Assembly (NCBI GenBank): GCA_013696315.1
Contig: JACCYU010000099.1
Span: 1 to 43,852, forward strand
Length of the DNA: 43,852 bases
Reading direction: 5' to 3'
Source: Gammaproteobacteria bacterium
Lineage (GTDB): Bacteria; Pseudomonadota; Gammaproteobacteria; JACCYU01
Part shown: piece after piece, positions 33,555-42,322 of the stretch
Numbering within the stretch: position 1 is the first letter of the stretch
Layout: the number at the start of each line of letters is the position of its first letter
Translations under genes and position numbers: made by a program
The notes under the pieces: model-generated
Database searches by the model: none
The model's input: only the letters and a program-made list of their open reading frames with translations
What the model was told of the DNA's origin: nothing

Positions 33555-35453
33555 ATGAAGCCCTTGCATTTTTCATTCACCAGCAAGGTCGCTGTCGGTC
33601 TTGGCGTCATTCTGCTGCTAGGCATGCTGTCGATGCTGTTTATCTATCGCGGCTTGAATACCGTGGACAAGACTGTGGACACACTCGCCGAGGTCGAGGA
33701 GCCGACCAGTCTCGCCGCCTACGAAATGGAGATTAATGTCAACGGCATCGGGCTGGCGGTGCTGAAATATCTGGACGACGCCGATCCTGTGTACCGCGCG
33801 TGGGCGTCGGACGACGATATGGACTTCAGACGCTTTCATAAACAATACACGCGGCTGATCAATACGCCACTGGAGCGGGCGCTGGGCGAAGAGATCAGCG
33901 TGCTGTTCGAGGAGTTCCAGCGCCTGGCCACGCGGCTGATGGAAACGAAAGACCAGCAGGCTGGCATGTTCGCGCAGGTCACCAGAAACCTGGAAAAGAT
34001 GGACCGCATAATTGACACGCGAATCCAGCCCGCCATTGACCGGCGCGGGCCAAACGCGCTCCCGAAAGTCGAGGAATCCATGAAAATGGAGGCCGCCATC
34101 GCCGAGATGGGTTTATGGACGACCGCCTATCAGGAAGAATCGACGACGAGATACCGCCGCTTGATCTTCATCAGGGAGCAGGAATTCAAGCACGCCCTCG
34201 CGCGCTTCCAACGGCTCGACCTTAATCAGGGCAACCGGAAACGAGTCGCCGTCGTGCAACAAATGTCGGATCAAACCAGCGTGCTGGTGCGCGACATCGT
34301 ACGCCTGGAAGACACCCTCGATGAAAATACCGCGCGCTTCGTCGATCTGCGCTTTGCGATGGACAACCTGCTGGACGACGAGATCCAGATCCTCGCGCTG
34401 GATGACCTGACCATTCCGAGAAGGGAGGCCGACCAGGCCGCCGACGCCGTCATACACACCACGAGCTATCTGATCCCCGCCTATATTCTTGTCACGATCG
34501 CCCTCGGGCTGCTGCTGATCCGCCTGATTAACCAGCCGCTGACGCGGCTCATGTGCGGCACCAACGCGATCGGCGGCGGCAACCTCGATTATCGCATCGA
34601 CGTGCGCGGTGGGGACGAATTCACCGATCTCGCGCGCGATTTCAACCGCATGGTCGAACAGCTGCAGGCCACTTTGGTCTCCAAACGTTTGCTGGAAACC
34701 AGCGAGGCGAACCTGCACAGCACGGTCGCCGAACTGCGCCACGAGATCGGCGAACGCGAGCGCGCCGAACAGGAACGCGCCCGGCTGCAGGCCAGGCTGC
34801 GGCGCAGCGAAACGATGTCGGCCATGGGCGCGCTGGTCGCCGGTGTGGCGCACGAGGTGCGCAATCCGCTGTTCGGCATTTCCTCGACCCTGGACGCGAT
34901 GGGCGCGCGGTTCAAGGACCGCGAGGACGTGCACCGCTACACGAGTGTGCTGCGCGAAGAGGTGGATCGACTCAGCCGGCTGATGAGCGAACTGCTCGAT
35001 TACGGCAAGCCGCTGGCGTTTCAGGCCGGCGTTGAAATCGTCAGCCGTATCGAGACCGACCTGCCGGAACTCCGCCTGGACAAGGCGCGACTTTCGCAGG
35101 TCTTTCAGAACCTGCTGCAGAACGCGGTTCAGCATTCACTGCCGGGCAGCGCGGTTTCTATAGAAGCCACGGCAGCCGCGGAAAACGAGGGCGCGTGGAT
35201 CAGCTGCGCGGTGAAGGATTCCGGCGCGGGGCTGGCGGAGGACGATATCGAGCGCCTGTTCGAACCTTTCTTTACGCGCCGCCGCGGCGGCACGGGTTTG
35301 GGACTCGCGATCGTGCGCCGCATTGTCGAAGAGCACGGCGGTGTAATCAGCGCCGCCAACCGGCCGGAGGGGGGCGCGGTCATGGCCGTGCGTCTGCCCG
35401 TGGAAGCCGATGACGTGAGCGACGGCGACTCATGGCGAAGCGCAAAATCCTGA
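33555..35453 (+). CDS. membrane sensor histidine kinase (HAMP, NtrB-like)
   Basis: A 632-residue sensor kinase. One membrane helix (about 10-30) and a second (about 297-317) enclose a 265-residue, mostly helical periplasmic sensor domain. HAMP follows (about 318-370), then a coiled-coil linker (to about 410) and a HisKA domain with H433 in GVAHEVRNPLFG. The HATPase domain has QNLLQNAVQHS (N box), KDSGAGL (G1), FEPFFTRRRGGTGLGL (F and G2 boxes). The subgroup resembles ZraS/NtrB-type kinases that signal to sigma-54 activators. Its end overlaps the regulator gene start by 22 bp, so the pair is translationally coupled. Confidence 0.93.
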   Translation: MKPLHFSFTSKVAVGLGVILLLGMLSMLFIYRGLNTVDKTVDTLAEVEEPTSLAAYEMEINVNGIGLAVLKYLDDADPVYRAWASDDDMDFRRFHKQYTRLINTPLERALGEEISVLFEEFQRLATRLMETKDQQAGMFAQVTRNLEKMDRIIDTRIQPAIDRRGPNALPKVEESMKMEAAIAEMGLWTTAYQEESTTRYRRLIFIREQEFKHALARFQRLDLNQGNRKRVAVVQQMSDQTSVLVRDIVRLEDTLDENTARFVDLRFAMDNLLDDEIQILALDDLTIPRREADQAADAVIHTTSYLIPAYILVTIALGLLLIRLINQPLTRLMCGTNAIGGGNLDYRIDVRGGDEFTDLARDFNRMVEQLQATLVSKRLLETSEANLHSTVAELRHEIGERERAEQERARLQARLRRSETMSAMGALVAGVAHEVRNPLFGISSTLDAMGARFKDREDVHRYTSVLREEVDRLSRLMSELLDYGKPLAFQAGVEIVSRIETDLPELRLDKARLSQVFQNLLQNAVQHSLPGSAVSIEATAAAENEGAWISCAVKDSGAGLAEDDIERLFEPFFTRRRGGTGLGLAIVRRIVEEHGGVISAANRPEGGAVMAVRLPVEADDVSDGDSWRSAKS

Positions 35454-36784
35454 TTGTCGACGATGAGGCGTCGATCCGTTTCGCCTTGCGCGACTTTCTG
35501 GAAGCGTATCGTTTCGAGGTCTGCGAAGCGGCGGATGGCCGTCAGGCGGAAAGCGTGTTCCGCGCGGCGCGGCCCGATGCGGTCATCGCCGATTACCGTC
35601 TGCCGGACATGAATGCGCTGGAGCTGCTGCCGCGTCTGAAAGATATCGACTCTAGCGTACCGCTGGTGGTGCTGACCGGCCACGGCTCCATCGATCTCGC
35701 CGTGCAGGCCATCAAGGAAGGCGCCGAGCAGTTCCTGACCAAGCCTATCGAAATTCCGGCACTGCGCGCCGTGCTCGAACGTCTGCTTGAAAACCGGCGC
35801 AACCACCAGAAGCAGCTCGCTGGCCAGACCCGTCAGGCGCGCGACGCGGTCGATCCGTTCATGGGCCAGAGTCCGCTGATCCGCGAACTTAAGACGCAGG
35901 CGCTTAAGATCGTAGCAGCCGAGCGACCCATACTGCTGCAGGGCGAGACCGGCACCGGTAAGGGCGTACTGGCGAAATGGCTGCACACACACGGGCCGCG
36001 CGCGGAAGAGACGTTCGTGGACCTCAATTGCGCCGGCCTCTCGCACGAGTTTCTCGAAACCGAGCTGTTCGGCCACAAGAAAGGTTCGTTTACCGGCGCC
36101 GTGGCAAACAAGATCGGCCTGTTCGAAGTCGCGCAGCGCGGCACCGTGTTTCTCGACGAGATCGGTGACATGGGCGTGCAGGTGCAGCCCAAGCTCCTGA
36201 AAGTGCTGGAGGAGAAGCGCTTCCGCCGTTTAGGGGAAGTGGAGGACCGGCATGTCGACATCTGTCTGATCGCCGCGACGCATCAGGATTTCCAGCACCT
36301 GGTGCAGGAGCAGCGATTTCGCGGCGATCTGTATTTCCGTATCAGCACCATCCCATTGACCGTACCACCGCTGCGGCAGCGTCGCGAAGACATCCCCATC
36401 ATTGCGGGCGCTCTGCTGGCGAGGCTGACGGCGGAGCTGGATCGCGATAATCTGAGGCTGGCACAAGATGCGCAGCAGGCGATGCGCGATTATCCATGGC
36501 CCGGCAACATTCGGGAGTTGCGCAATGTGCTGGAACGCGCGACATTGCTCAGCGACAGCGACACGTTGAATCGCCGCGACCTGCGTTTCGACGAGACGGC
36601 GCGGATTGACGCGACCATGCCCGACCTGGACCTGACCTTGCTGGAGGTGGAGCGGCGGCATATCGAGCGTGTGCTAGGCGCGGAACAAGGCCATGTGCAC
36701 CGCGCCGCCACGCGTCTGGGCATACCCCGAAGCTCGCTGTATCAGAAAATCAAGCGGCATGACATCAATGTGCAGAAAAATTAG
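35432..36784 (+). CDS. NtrC-family sigma-54 response regulator
   Basis: A 450-residue regulator with three domains: receiver (1-120; D54 phosphorylated, in VIADYRLPD), AAA+ sigma-54 interaction (140-370; Walker A GETGTGKG at about 171-178, ELFGHKKGSFTGAV with the sigma-54-contacting loop as GSFTGA rather than GAFTGA, Walker B FLDEIGDM, arginine finger region RRLGEVEDRH) and a C-terminal Fis-type helix-turn-helix, HRAATRLGIPRSSLYQKIKR. It would activate sigma-54 promoters after phosphorylation by the overlapping kinase. I found no confident -24/-12 site among the neighbours, so its target genes are unknown. Confidence 0.95.
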   Translation: MAKRKILIVDDEASIRFALRDFLEAYRFEVCEAADGRQAESVFRAARPDAVIADYRLPDMNALELLPRLKDIDSSVPLVVLTGHGSIDLAVQAIKEGAEQFLTKPIEIPALRAVLERLLENRRNHQKQLAGQTRQARDAVDPFMGQSPLIRELKTQALKIVAAERPILLQGETGTGKGVLAKWLHTHGPRAEETFVDLNCAGLSHEFLETELFGHKKGSFTGAVANKIGLFEVAQRGTVFLDEIGDMGVQVQPKLLKVLEEKRFRRLGEVEDRHVDICLIAATHQDFQHLVQEQRFRGDLYFRISTIPLTVPPLRQRREDIPIIAGALLARLTAELDRDNLRLAQDAQQAMRDYPWPGNIRELRNVLERATLLSDSDTLNRRDLRFDETARIDATMPDLDLTLLEVERRHIERVLGAEQGHVHRAATRLGIPRSSLYQKIKRHDINVQKN

Positions 36785-37011
36785 ACAATCCTCACCGCGC
36801 AGGCGAACAGTCAGGCTCTGATTCTAGCTGAAACCTGATACCAGGCGCGCGTGTCCTGATCGTTAGACCCTGGCGTCTGAAACGCAGGCCGTTCGCACTG
36901 CTTGTTCCTCTTCCCGGTGTTCAATGCCACCTAAAATGTTCTTTAAGTCCCAGGAGTAAACAGCTACAGTGCTTCCCCGCACTCCCCGTCCGCTGGCGTC
37001 TATTGGAAGTC

Positions 37012-37401
37012 ATGGCAACCAAGATCCTTATCGTTGACGATGAACGCGCTATCCTGTTCGCGATGCGGGAATACTTCGCTGCTTACGGCTTTGATGTCGA
37101 TTGCGCGCGTGATAGGCAAGAGGCGGAGACGCTGCTGATCGAGCAAAGCTACGCGGTACTCATCACCGATCTGCGCCTGACCGGCAGCGAGGATACGGAC
37201 GGTCTCGACATCGTGCGGTTCGCGCTGGAGCGCCATACCTCAACGCGCAGCATTCTGCTGACCGCCTATGGTACCCCTGAGATCGAACGAATGGCTTCCG
37301 CGCTGGGCGTCAGCGTCTGCCTGTCCAAACCACGGCCGCTGGACGAAATCCTCGAGACTGTAGTCGAGCTGCTTGAAGAGACGGCAGCCTGTACCTCATA
37401 A
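37012..37401 (+). CDS. single-domain response regulator (copy 1)
   Basis: A 129-residue receiver domain only, with no output domain. KILIVDDERAILFAM gives the acidic pocket, D53 in ITDLRLTG is the phosphorylation site, LTAYG the switch Thr region and LSKPRP the conserved Lys. The ATG at 37012 starts the domain; a TTG at 37003 is possible, since the GGAAG nearby is too close to the ATG to be a good ribosome binding site. It is very like the next gene. Such stand-alone receivers act as phosphate sinks or relays, or bind targets directly. It follows the kinase/regulator pair and may share its kinase. Confidence 0.88.
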   Translation: MATKILIVDDERAILFAMREYFAAYGFDVDCARDRQEAETLLIEQSYAVLITDLRLTGSEDTDGLDIVRFALERHTSTRSILLTAYGTPEIERMASALGVSVCLSKPRPLDEILETVVELLEETAACTS

Positions 37402-37795
37402 ACGGCACACGCTTCTGTTCGCGCCCACTCCTTTATTTTCCCCGATTTTCGCCACCCGGTCCCACCTTAGCATGTAGCATGGTGCGCGCTTTTTCCTCTC
37501 GCCATATAGCGGCGCGGGCTGACCGCGCTCGCAGCATCAAAATCGTATCGTTCCAAGTTAAGTAATTACAGGGGTTTGCTTGCGCGGCGGCTGGGCGCCA
37601 AGACTGCCGTGCAAGCATCTATAGCATCCTGATTCCGGACTTTTTTTCTGAGACTCAGACTTCCCTGCTCCCGCCATATCTTTCGCCGCTGGAACTGTCT
37701 TGAGCAATGTTAAAATTTATAATAAAATCATAAATCTATGTAGTTTTAATGAAAATGTAACACAATCTGGCGCGCACCTTGTAACAGCTGTGGCC
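37402..37795. other. intergenic between paralogous response regulators
   Basis: About 394 bp, with an AT-rich stretch at 37707-37770 (including long A and T runs) directly upstream of the second receiver gene, unlike its surroundings. The frame of the next gene stays open from 37700, but the added sequence looks non-coding. A sigma-54 promoter was looked for; TGGAACTGTCTTGAG near 37692 is only a weak match. Confidence 0.35.
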
Positions 37796-38227
37796 ATGAA
37801 CTTCAGAATACTCCTGGTTGACGACAATCGAGCGATCCTGTTCGCAATGCAGGACTATCTCGCCGCCGCCGGTTATCAGGTCGACTGCGCATGCGACCAG
37901 AAGGAAGCGGAATCACTTTTGAACCGGTACGCTTATGCGGCGCTCATCACCGACCTGCGCCTGACTGGCAGCGGCAGTACCGAAGGGTTCGATATCGCCA
38001 GATACGCGCTGGAAAGGCATCCGTCCATATGCACGATTTTGCTGACCGCTCACGACTCGCTGGAGATCAGGAAGGCGGCCTACGAGCACGGTATCGACCT
38101 CTGCTTAGGCAAGCCAACACCTCTGCATGAAATTGGTGAGCGCGTGTGGGACTTGCTCAGGGTAAGCGGCGCGGATGCACCCGACCCTAATCATGTCGAT
38201 GCGACGCTGGTCGGCGCGAACGCATGA
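37796..38227 (+). CDS. single-domain response regulator (copy 2)
   Basis: A 143-residue receiver, paralogous to the preceding gene: FRILLVDDNRAILFAMQDY against KILIVDDERAILFAMREY, then ALITDLRLTGS with D53, LLTAHD and LGKPTPLHE. The first receiver has a conserved Glu after the two pocket Asp residues (DDE); here it is Asn (DDN), which in other receivers can change phosphorylation lifetime. The C-terminal extension of about 15 residues is not conserved. The start follows an AT-rich promoter-like region; no strong ribosome binding site is seen. Confidence 0.85.
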   Translation: MNFRILLVDDNRAILFAMQDYLAAAGYQVDCACDQKEAESLLNRYAYAALITDLRLTGSGSTEGFDIARYALERHPSICTILLTAHDSLEIRKAAYEHGIDLCLGKPTPLHEIGERVWDLLRVSGADAPDPNHVDATLVGANA

Positions 38228-38362
38228 CCAAATCGATCGCGTGCGCGCCAGGGAATGTATGTCCGGAATACGCTGGGTGACCGGCCGTGGAACAGTCTGT
38301 TGTCACGCCTGGGTCATCACGAGCAATCACAATTTTGTGAACATCTAACTTGCGAGGCACTT

Positions 38363-39463
38363 ATGGACATCACGATTGACACCAATACCGATGGCGACTG
38401 CACTTCACCAAGGCAGCGGTTGCTGGCCGCCAAGACGGCTTTTACCACCCGGCGGGTTGCTCCGGACGCCATGGCTGGCTTGATCACCGACCTCGGTACG
38501 CAGCCGCAATCCGGCGATCTGGTGCTCGCCCGGGTCACGCATTTGGGCAAGCATCAGAGCCTTCAGCTGGTTGGCGGGCGGCGATCGCAGATGTTCATCG
38601 GCGATGAGGTGATCGTCTGCTACGGCGACCGCTATGCCCCCGATCAGTTCGAGGCGGTGGTACCGAAAAACCTGGCTCCATGTCACCTGGTGGCGGGCGG
38701 CGGCGTCGCCGCGCAGGCCTTGTGCTGGCACGACAGCATCAGCGGCGCGACGCGGATCACCCCCATCGGCCTGGTCGCGGACAAGGACGGCAAGCGGCTT
38801 AATCTTCGCGACTGGACGCTGGAAACCGCGGCTGTGTCTGCCGCTCGCCCGTTTACCGTGGCCGTCGCGGGAACCGCCATGAACGCGGGCAAAACCGCGA
38901 CCGCCGCCTATTTGATCAAGGGTGGAATCAAAGCCGGACTCAAGGTGGCGGCCGCCAAGCTCACCGGCACCGGCGCCGGCGGAGACTACTGGCTGATGAT
39001 CGACGCCGGCGCGCATCCTGTGCTGGATTTCACGGACGCCGGCTTTTCTTCCACTTCCCTGATTTCGGGTGAACAGATCATTACCATCATGGAGACCCTA
39101 ATGGGACATCTGCGCGCGGCGGCGGTGGATGTCGTCGTGCTGGAGATCGCTGATGGCCTGATTCAGCCCGAGACCGCGGCGCTCCTGGCGTCGCCGCAGT
39201 TCGCGGCTAACGTCGACGGCATGATCTTCGCCGCCGGCGATGCGCTGGGCGCGATGGCGGGCGTTGACTGGCTACGCGCCCGGAATCTGCCGGTATTGGG
39301 TGTTAGCGGAACCATCAGCCGTTCACCGCTGGCCGCGCGCGAAACACAGCATGCCACGTCGCTGCCGGTCATGGGGCTCCCCCAGCTGCAAGATCCCGCA
39401 TTTATAAGCGAGCTTGCGCGGCAGCCTGCGCTCGCCGGCGCCAGGGAACCAGCCGCGGCGTGA
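38363..39463 (+). CDS. P-loop protein, DUF1611/BioD-like, unknown function
   Basis: A 366-residue protein. Residues about 30-165 look like a beta-rich N-terminal domain (SGDLVLARVTHLGKH, GDEVIVCYGDRYAPDQFE). Residues 170-350 form a P-loop domain starting TVAVAGTAMNAGKTATAAYL, with Walker A GTAMNAGKT like the GT-x-GKT form of dethiobiotin synthetase and DUF1611/MobB-type proteins; VVVLEIADGL is the Walker B-like strand. No known active site is complete, so no reaction can be named. GAGG lies six bases before ATG 38363; the frame stays open upstream to 38255. Its stop overlaps the ABC gene start (TGATG), so they are coupled. Confidence 0.7.
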   Translation: MDITIDTNTDGDCTSPRQRLLAAKTAFTTRRVAPDAMAGLITDLGTQPQSGDLVLARVTHLGKHQSLQLVGGRRSQMFIGDEVIVCYGDRYAPDQFEAVVPKNLAPCHLVAGGGVAAQALCWHDSISGATRITPIGLVADKDGKRLNLRDWTLETAAVSAARPFTVAVAGTAMNAGKTATAAYLIKGGIKAGLKVAAAKLTGTGAGGDYWLMIDAGAHPVLDFTDAGFSSTSLISGEQIITIMETLMGHLRAAAVDVVVLEIADGLIQPETAALLASPQFAANVDGMIFAAGDALGAMAGVDWLRARNLPVLGVSGTISRSPLAARETQHATSLPVMGLPQLQDPAFISELARQPALAGAREPAAA

Positions 39464-41196
39464 TGAACATTCCTCCCATTGTCTCGGGCCGACGCAAGAG
39501 GCTGCTCGGTCGCCTGGTCGTCAACGGCCTGGCGCAGGCCGCCGCCGCAATCGGCACTGCCATGCTGATCAAGCTTGCCTTCGATCGGTTGATCAGCACC
39601 GGCGAGCCCGTGCCGCAGCCGCTGATCCTGATGGCATGGATTGCCCTGGGGCTTGTGTTGGCCGCAGCCTGTATAGGGTGGTTGCGCATGCGCGAACTAA
39701 CCGATGCCGAGCGGATGGCGCAGGACTACATTTTTGAAGTCCGCATGATGCTGTTCGAGCGGCTGAGCTCGCTTTCCCCCCGCACAATGCAGCGGCGTAG
39801 CCGTGGCGGCGTGATGTTGCGCTTCGTCGGTGATCTCAACGCGCTGCGCCAATGGGCGGCATTGGGGCTGGGACGCCTCATCGTGGCCGGGGTGGCCGGT
39901 GTAGCCGCCTTGTCCGCACTGGCGGTGGTGAACTGGGTATTGGCGCTGGCGGCCGGCGTGGTCCTGATCTCGAGTGCGTTGATCGCGTTCGCGCTGGGTA
40001 AACGCCTGCACAAGGCGGTGAAGGAATCCCGCCGCCGCACCGTGCGCATCGCGGCCAACGTCAACGAACAAATCGCCTCCATGCAGGTGGTGCAGCTATT
40101 CAATCGCTCCGATCGCGAGCACTCGCGCATCGAGCGTCAGAATTTGCAGCTCAAGGACGCCATGGTGAACCGTGCGCGCATCAGGGGCCTGTTGCGCGCG
40201 CTGACCGAGGGCGCGACTGCGCTGGCCACCGGCAGCGTGCTGCTGCTCGGCATCGCCGAGGTGCTGTTCGGCAATGCCTCGCCCGGCACGGTGGTCGCGG
40301 CGATGATCATCGTGGGTCTGCTGGCGTCGCCCATGCGCGATCTGGGCCGGGTATATGAGTACTGGCACGGGGCACGAGTCTCGCAACTAAAGATATCGAC
40401 TTTCCTCGCGTTACCGCCGCTGGGCGCGGGCGCCGAGGACGCGCCCAACCTGCAATCCGGCCCCAGCCAGGTGGAGTTCGACGGTGTATCCCTCGCAGGC
40501 GCCCTGAATGACTTCACCGCGACCGTGCCGGCTGGAAGCGTGGTGGCGCTGGTTGGACCCAACGGCGCTGGCAAGACGACGCTGTTGTCCTTGCTGGCAC
40601 GGCTCATCGATCCTGACCAGGGAAGTATCCTGCTGGACGGTCAAGACATCGCCGCGCATAGTCTCAAGTCTCTGCGCCGCAGGGTTAGCATGGTCAGCCC
40701 CGACCTGAATCTGATGCGCGGGAGCATCTCCAAGAACATTCGCTACCGCTGGCATAACGCGCCGGATGACGAACTGACCCGCGTGTGCGCGCTCTGCGGC
40801 ATCGACGAGATGGTCAGCAGACTGCCCGAAGGGCTCGCCACGCGCGTGACCGAGGGCGGCGGTAATCTGTCGCCCGGCCAGCGTAGCCGCATCGCTTTGG
40901 CGCGGGCACTGTTGGGCCAACCGTCCGTGCTGCTGCTGGACGAGGCGGAATCCAATCTGGACCCCATAGCCTATGCGGCCTTCGACCGGGTGCTCGCTCA
41001 GTATGAAGGCACGGTGATCCTGGTGACACACCGGCCCGAGCGGCTGGCCAACGTAGACCTGATCTGGCATTTGCAGGCGGGAGAGCTGATTGAAGCCGGT
41101 CCGCCCGCGCAGGTACTGATAGCCAACGGCCCTACGGCGAAGCTGTTTGGCAGCGGCGGCTCAAACGATGTTCCGCTGTCCGAGGCGACGTCCTAA
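39463..41196 (+). CDS. ABC transporter, fused membrane and ATPase domains
   Basis: A 577-residue ABC exporter half-transporter. Residues 1-315 have six membrane helices (ABC type 1 fold, with a short loop EVRMMLFERLSSLSP contacting the ATPase). The ATPase domain has Walker A VGPNGAGKTTLLSLL, the signature NLSPGQRSRIALARAL, Walker B VLLLDEAESNLDP and the H-loop VTHRPERL. The signature LSPGQ replaces the usual LSGGQ. It likely works as a homodimer. The gene is coupled to the P-loop gene before it and ends three bases before the hydrolase pseudogene, so all three once formed one unit. Substrate unknown. Confidence 0.92.
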   Translation: MNIPPIVSGRRKRLLGRLVVNGLAQAAAAIGTAMLIKLAFDRLISTGEPVPQPLILMAWIALGLVLAAACIGWLRMRELTDAERMAQDYIFEVRMMLFERLSSLSPRTMQRRSRGGVMLRFVGDLNALRQWAALGLGRLIVAGVAGVAALSALAVVNWVLALAAGVVLISSALIAFALGKRLHKAVKESRRRTVRIAANVNEQIASMQVVQLFNRSDREHSRIERQNLQLKDAMVNRARIRGLLRALTEGATALATGSVLLLGIAEVLFGNASPGTVVAAMIIVGLLASPMRDLGRVYEYWHGARVSQLKISTFLALPPLGAGAEDAPNLQSGPSQVEFDGVSLAGALNDFTATVPAGSVVALVGPNGAGKTTLLSLLARLIDPDQGSILLDGQDIAAHSLKSLRRRVSMVSPDLNLMRGSISKNIRYRWHNAPDDELTRVCALCGIDEMVSRLPEGLATRVTEGGGNLSPGQRSRIALARALLGQPSVLLLDEAESNLDPIAYAAFDRVLAQYEGTVILVTHRPERLANVDLIWHLQAGELIEAGPPAQVLIANGPTAKLFGSGGSNDVPLSEATS

Positions 41197-41198
41197 AG

Positions 41199-42169
41199 AT
41201 GACCATCGACGATGCAGACGAGGTGTCCTTGAACGCTGCCTCCATCGCGCCCGCCCCGGTATCCATCGCGCGTCGGCAATCGATGAAAGAGGCGCCTGCG
41301 GGGCACGTGCTGGTGCGCGCACTGCCGGACGATCCCGATCAGGTGTATTTCCTGTATGTGCCACGCCGGTGTCCGGCGGATGCGCCTATCGTAGTCAGCG
41401 TGCACGGTATCACGCGCAACGCCTGCGAGCATGCGATGTTGCTGGCGCCGTTCGCCGAGCGCTATGGCGCTGTGCTGGTAGCGCCGATGTTCTCGAACGA
41501 CCGTTTTCGTCGCTATCAGCGCCTGCGCAACGAGCGACAGTACGGCAGGCCGGATCGTGTGCTGGAGAAGATTATCGCCGACGCGCGGCACCTGACCGAC
41601 GTGGCTACCGAGAAAATTCATCTGTACGGTTATTCGGGCGGCGGGCAATTCGCGCACCGCTATACCATGGCCCACCCGGAAAAGGTAGCGGCGGTCGTCG
41701 TCGGCGCGGCGGGATGGTACACGTTCCCGGACCCCCCGGCTTAAGTATCCTTACGGCATCGCCGAGCCTTGGAGCGGCTGGAAACCTGCCTCGATCCGGC
41801 GCGATTCCTGAAGGTGCCGGCCTGCGTACTGGTCGGCGAAAAAGACATTGAGCGCGACGCCAAGCTGAATCAGTCATCGCGCATCGATCGGCAGCAGGGG
41901 CGTACCCGCATGAGCGAGGCAAGCGCTGGATCGCGGCGATGTCGGCCGCGGCGCGCGTCCATGACTGTAACACCATCTACCGATTTTACGCGTTGCCCAA
42001 CGCCGATCACTCCTTTTCGCGCAGCGTCAAGCGAAGCTGGATGGCGACTCACCTGTTTGAGTTTCTGTTCACCACCAGCAATGGGCACAGGAGCGACAAA
42101 CTAAACGGGCTGGCAGCAGAGATTCCGCGGCACACGGAAGTGCCGCACGCGAATCAGTCAGGCGGTTGA
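41199..42169 (+). pseudogene. alpha/beta hydrolase, frameshifted
   Basis: The first 181 codons read as a normal alpha/beta hydrolase of the polyhydroxybutyrate depolymerase/esterase-like type: VYFLYVPRRC, PIVVSVHGITRNACEHA (oxyanion-hole HG) and the nucleophile elbow LYGYSGGGQFAH. A run of C residues near 41732-41738 then precedes a stop (41742). Homology resumes in other frames as KYPYGIAEPWSG, LETCLDPARFLKVPACVLVGEKD and, later, WIAAMSAAARVHDCNTIYRF and LPNADHSFSRS with the catalytic His. At least three indels separate nucleophile and His, so no active product is expected. If some are sequencing errors, the gene could be intact. Confidence 0.8.
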
Positions 42170-42322
42170 TCGATTCGGCAAACGCGATTACGGGTACATA
42201 CAGAACCCGTTTTATCTGAATCGTTCCTGGTGGAAAGATTCAAACCTAACACACTAGCTCCAATATCGCGGCCGCATGCGGGGCGCCAGGATAAAGCGCG
42301 GGTGCGCAACGGAATTAAAGGA

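Noticed and set aside
34113-35135. Minus-strand ORF of 340 codons
   Set aside because: Antisense to the histidine kinase, whose domains are all present.
36860-36895. Possible sigma-54 promoter upstream of the first single-domain receiver
   Set aside because: TGGCGTCTGAAACGCA has the GG and GC at the right distance but lacks the TT before GC and most of the -24 consensus.
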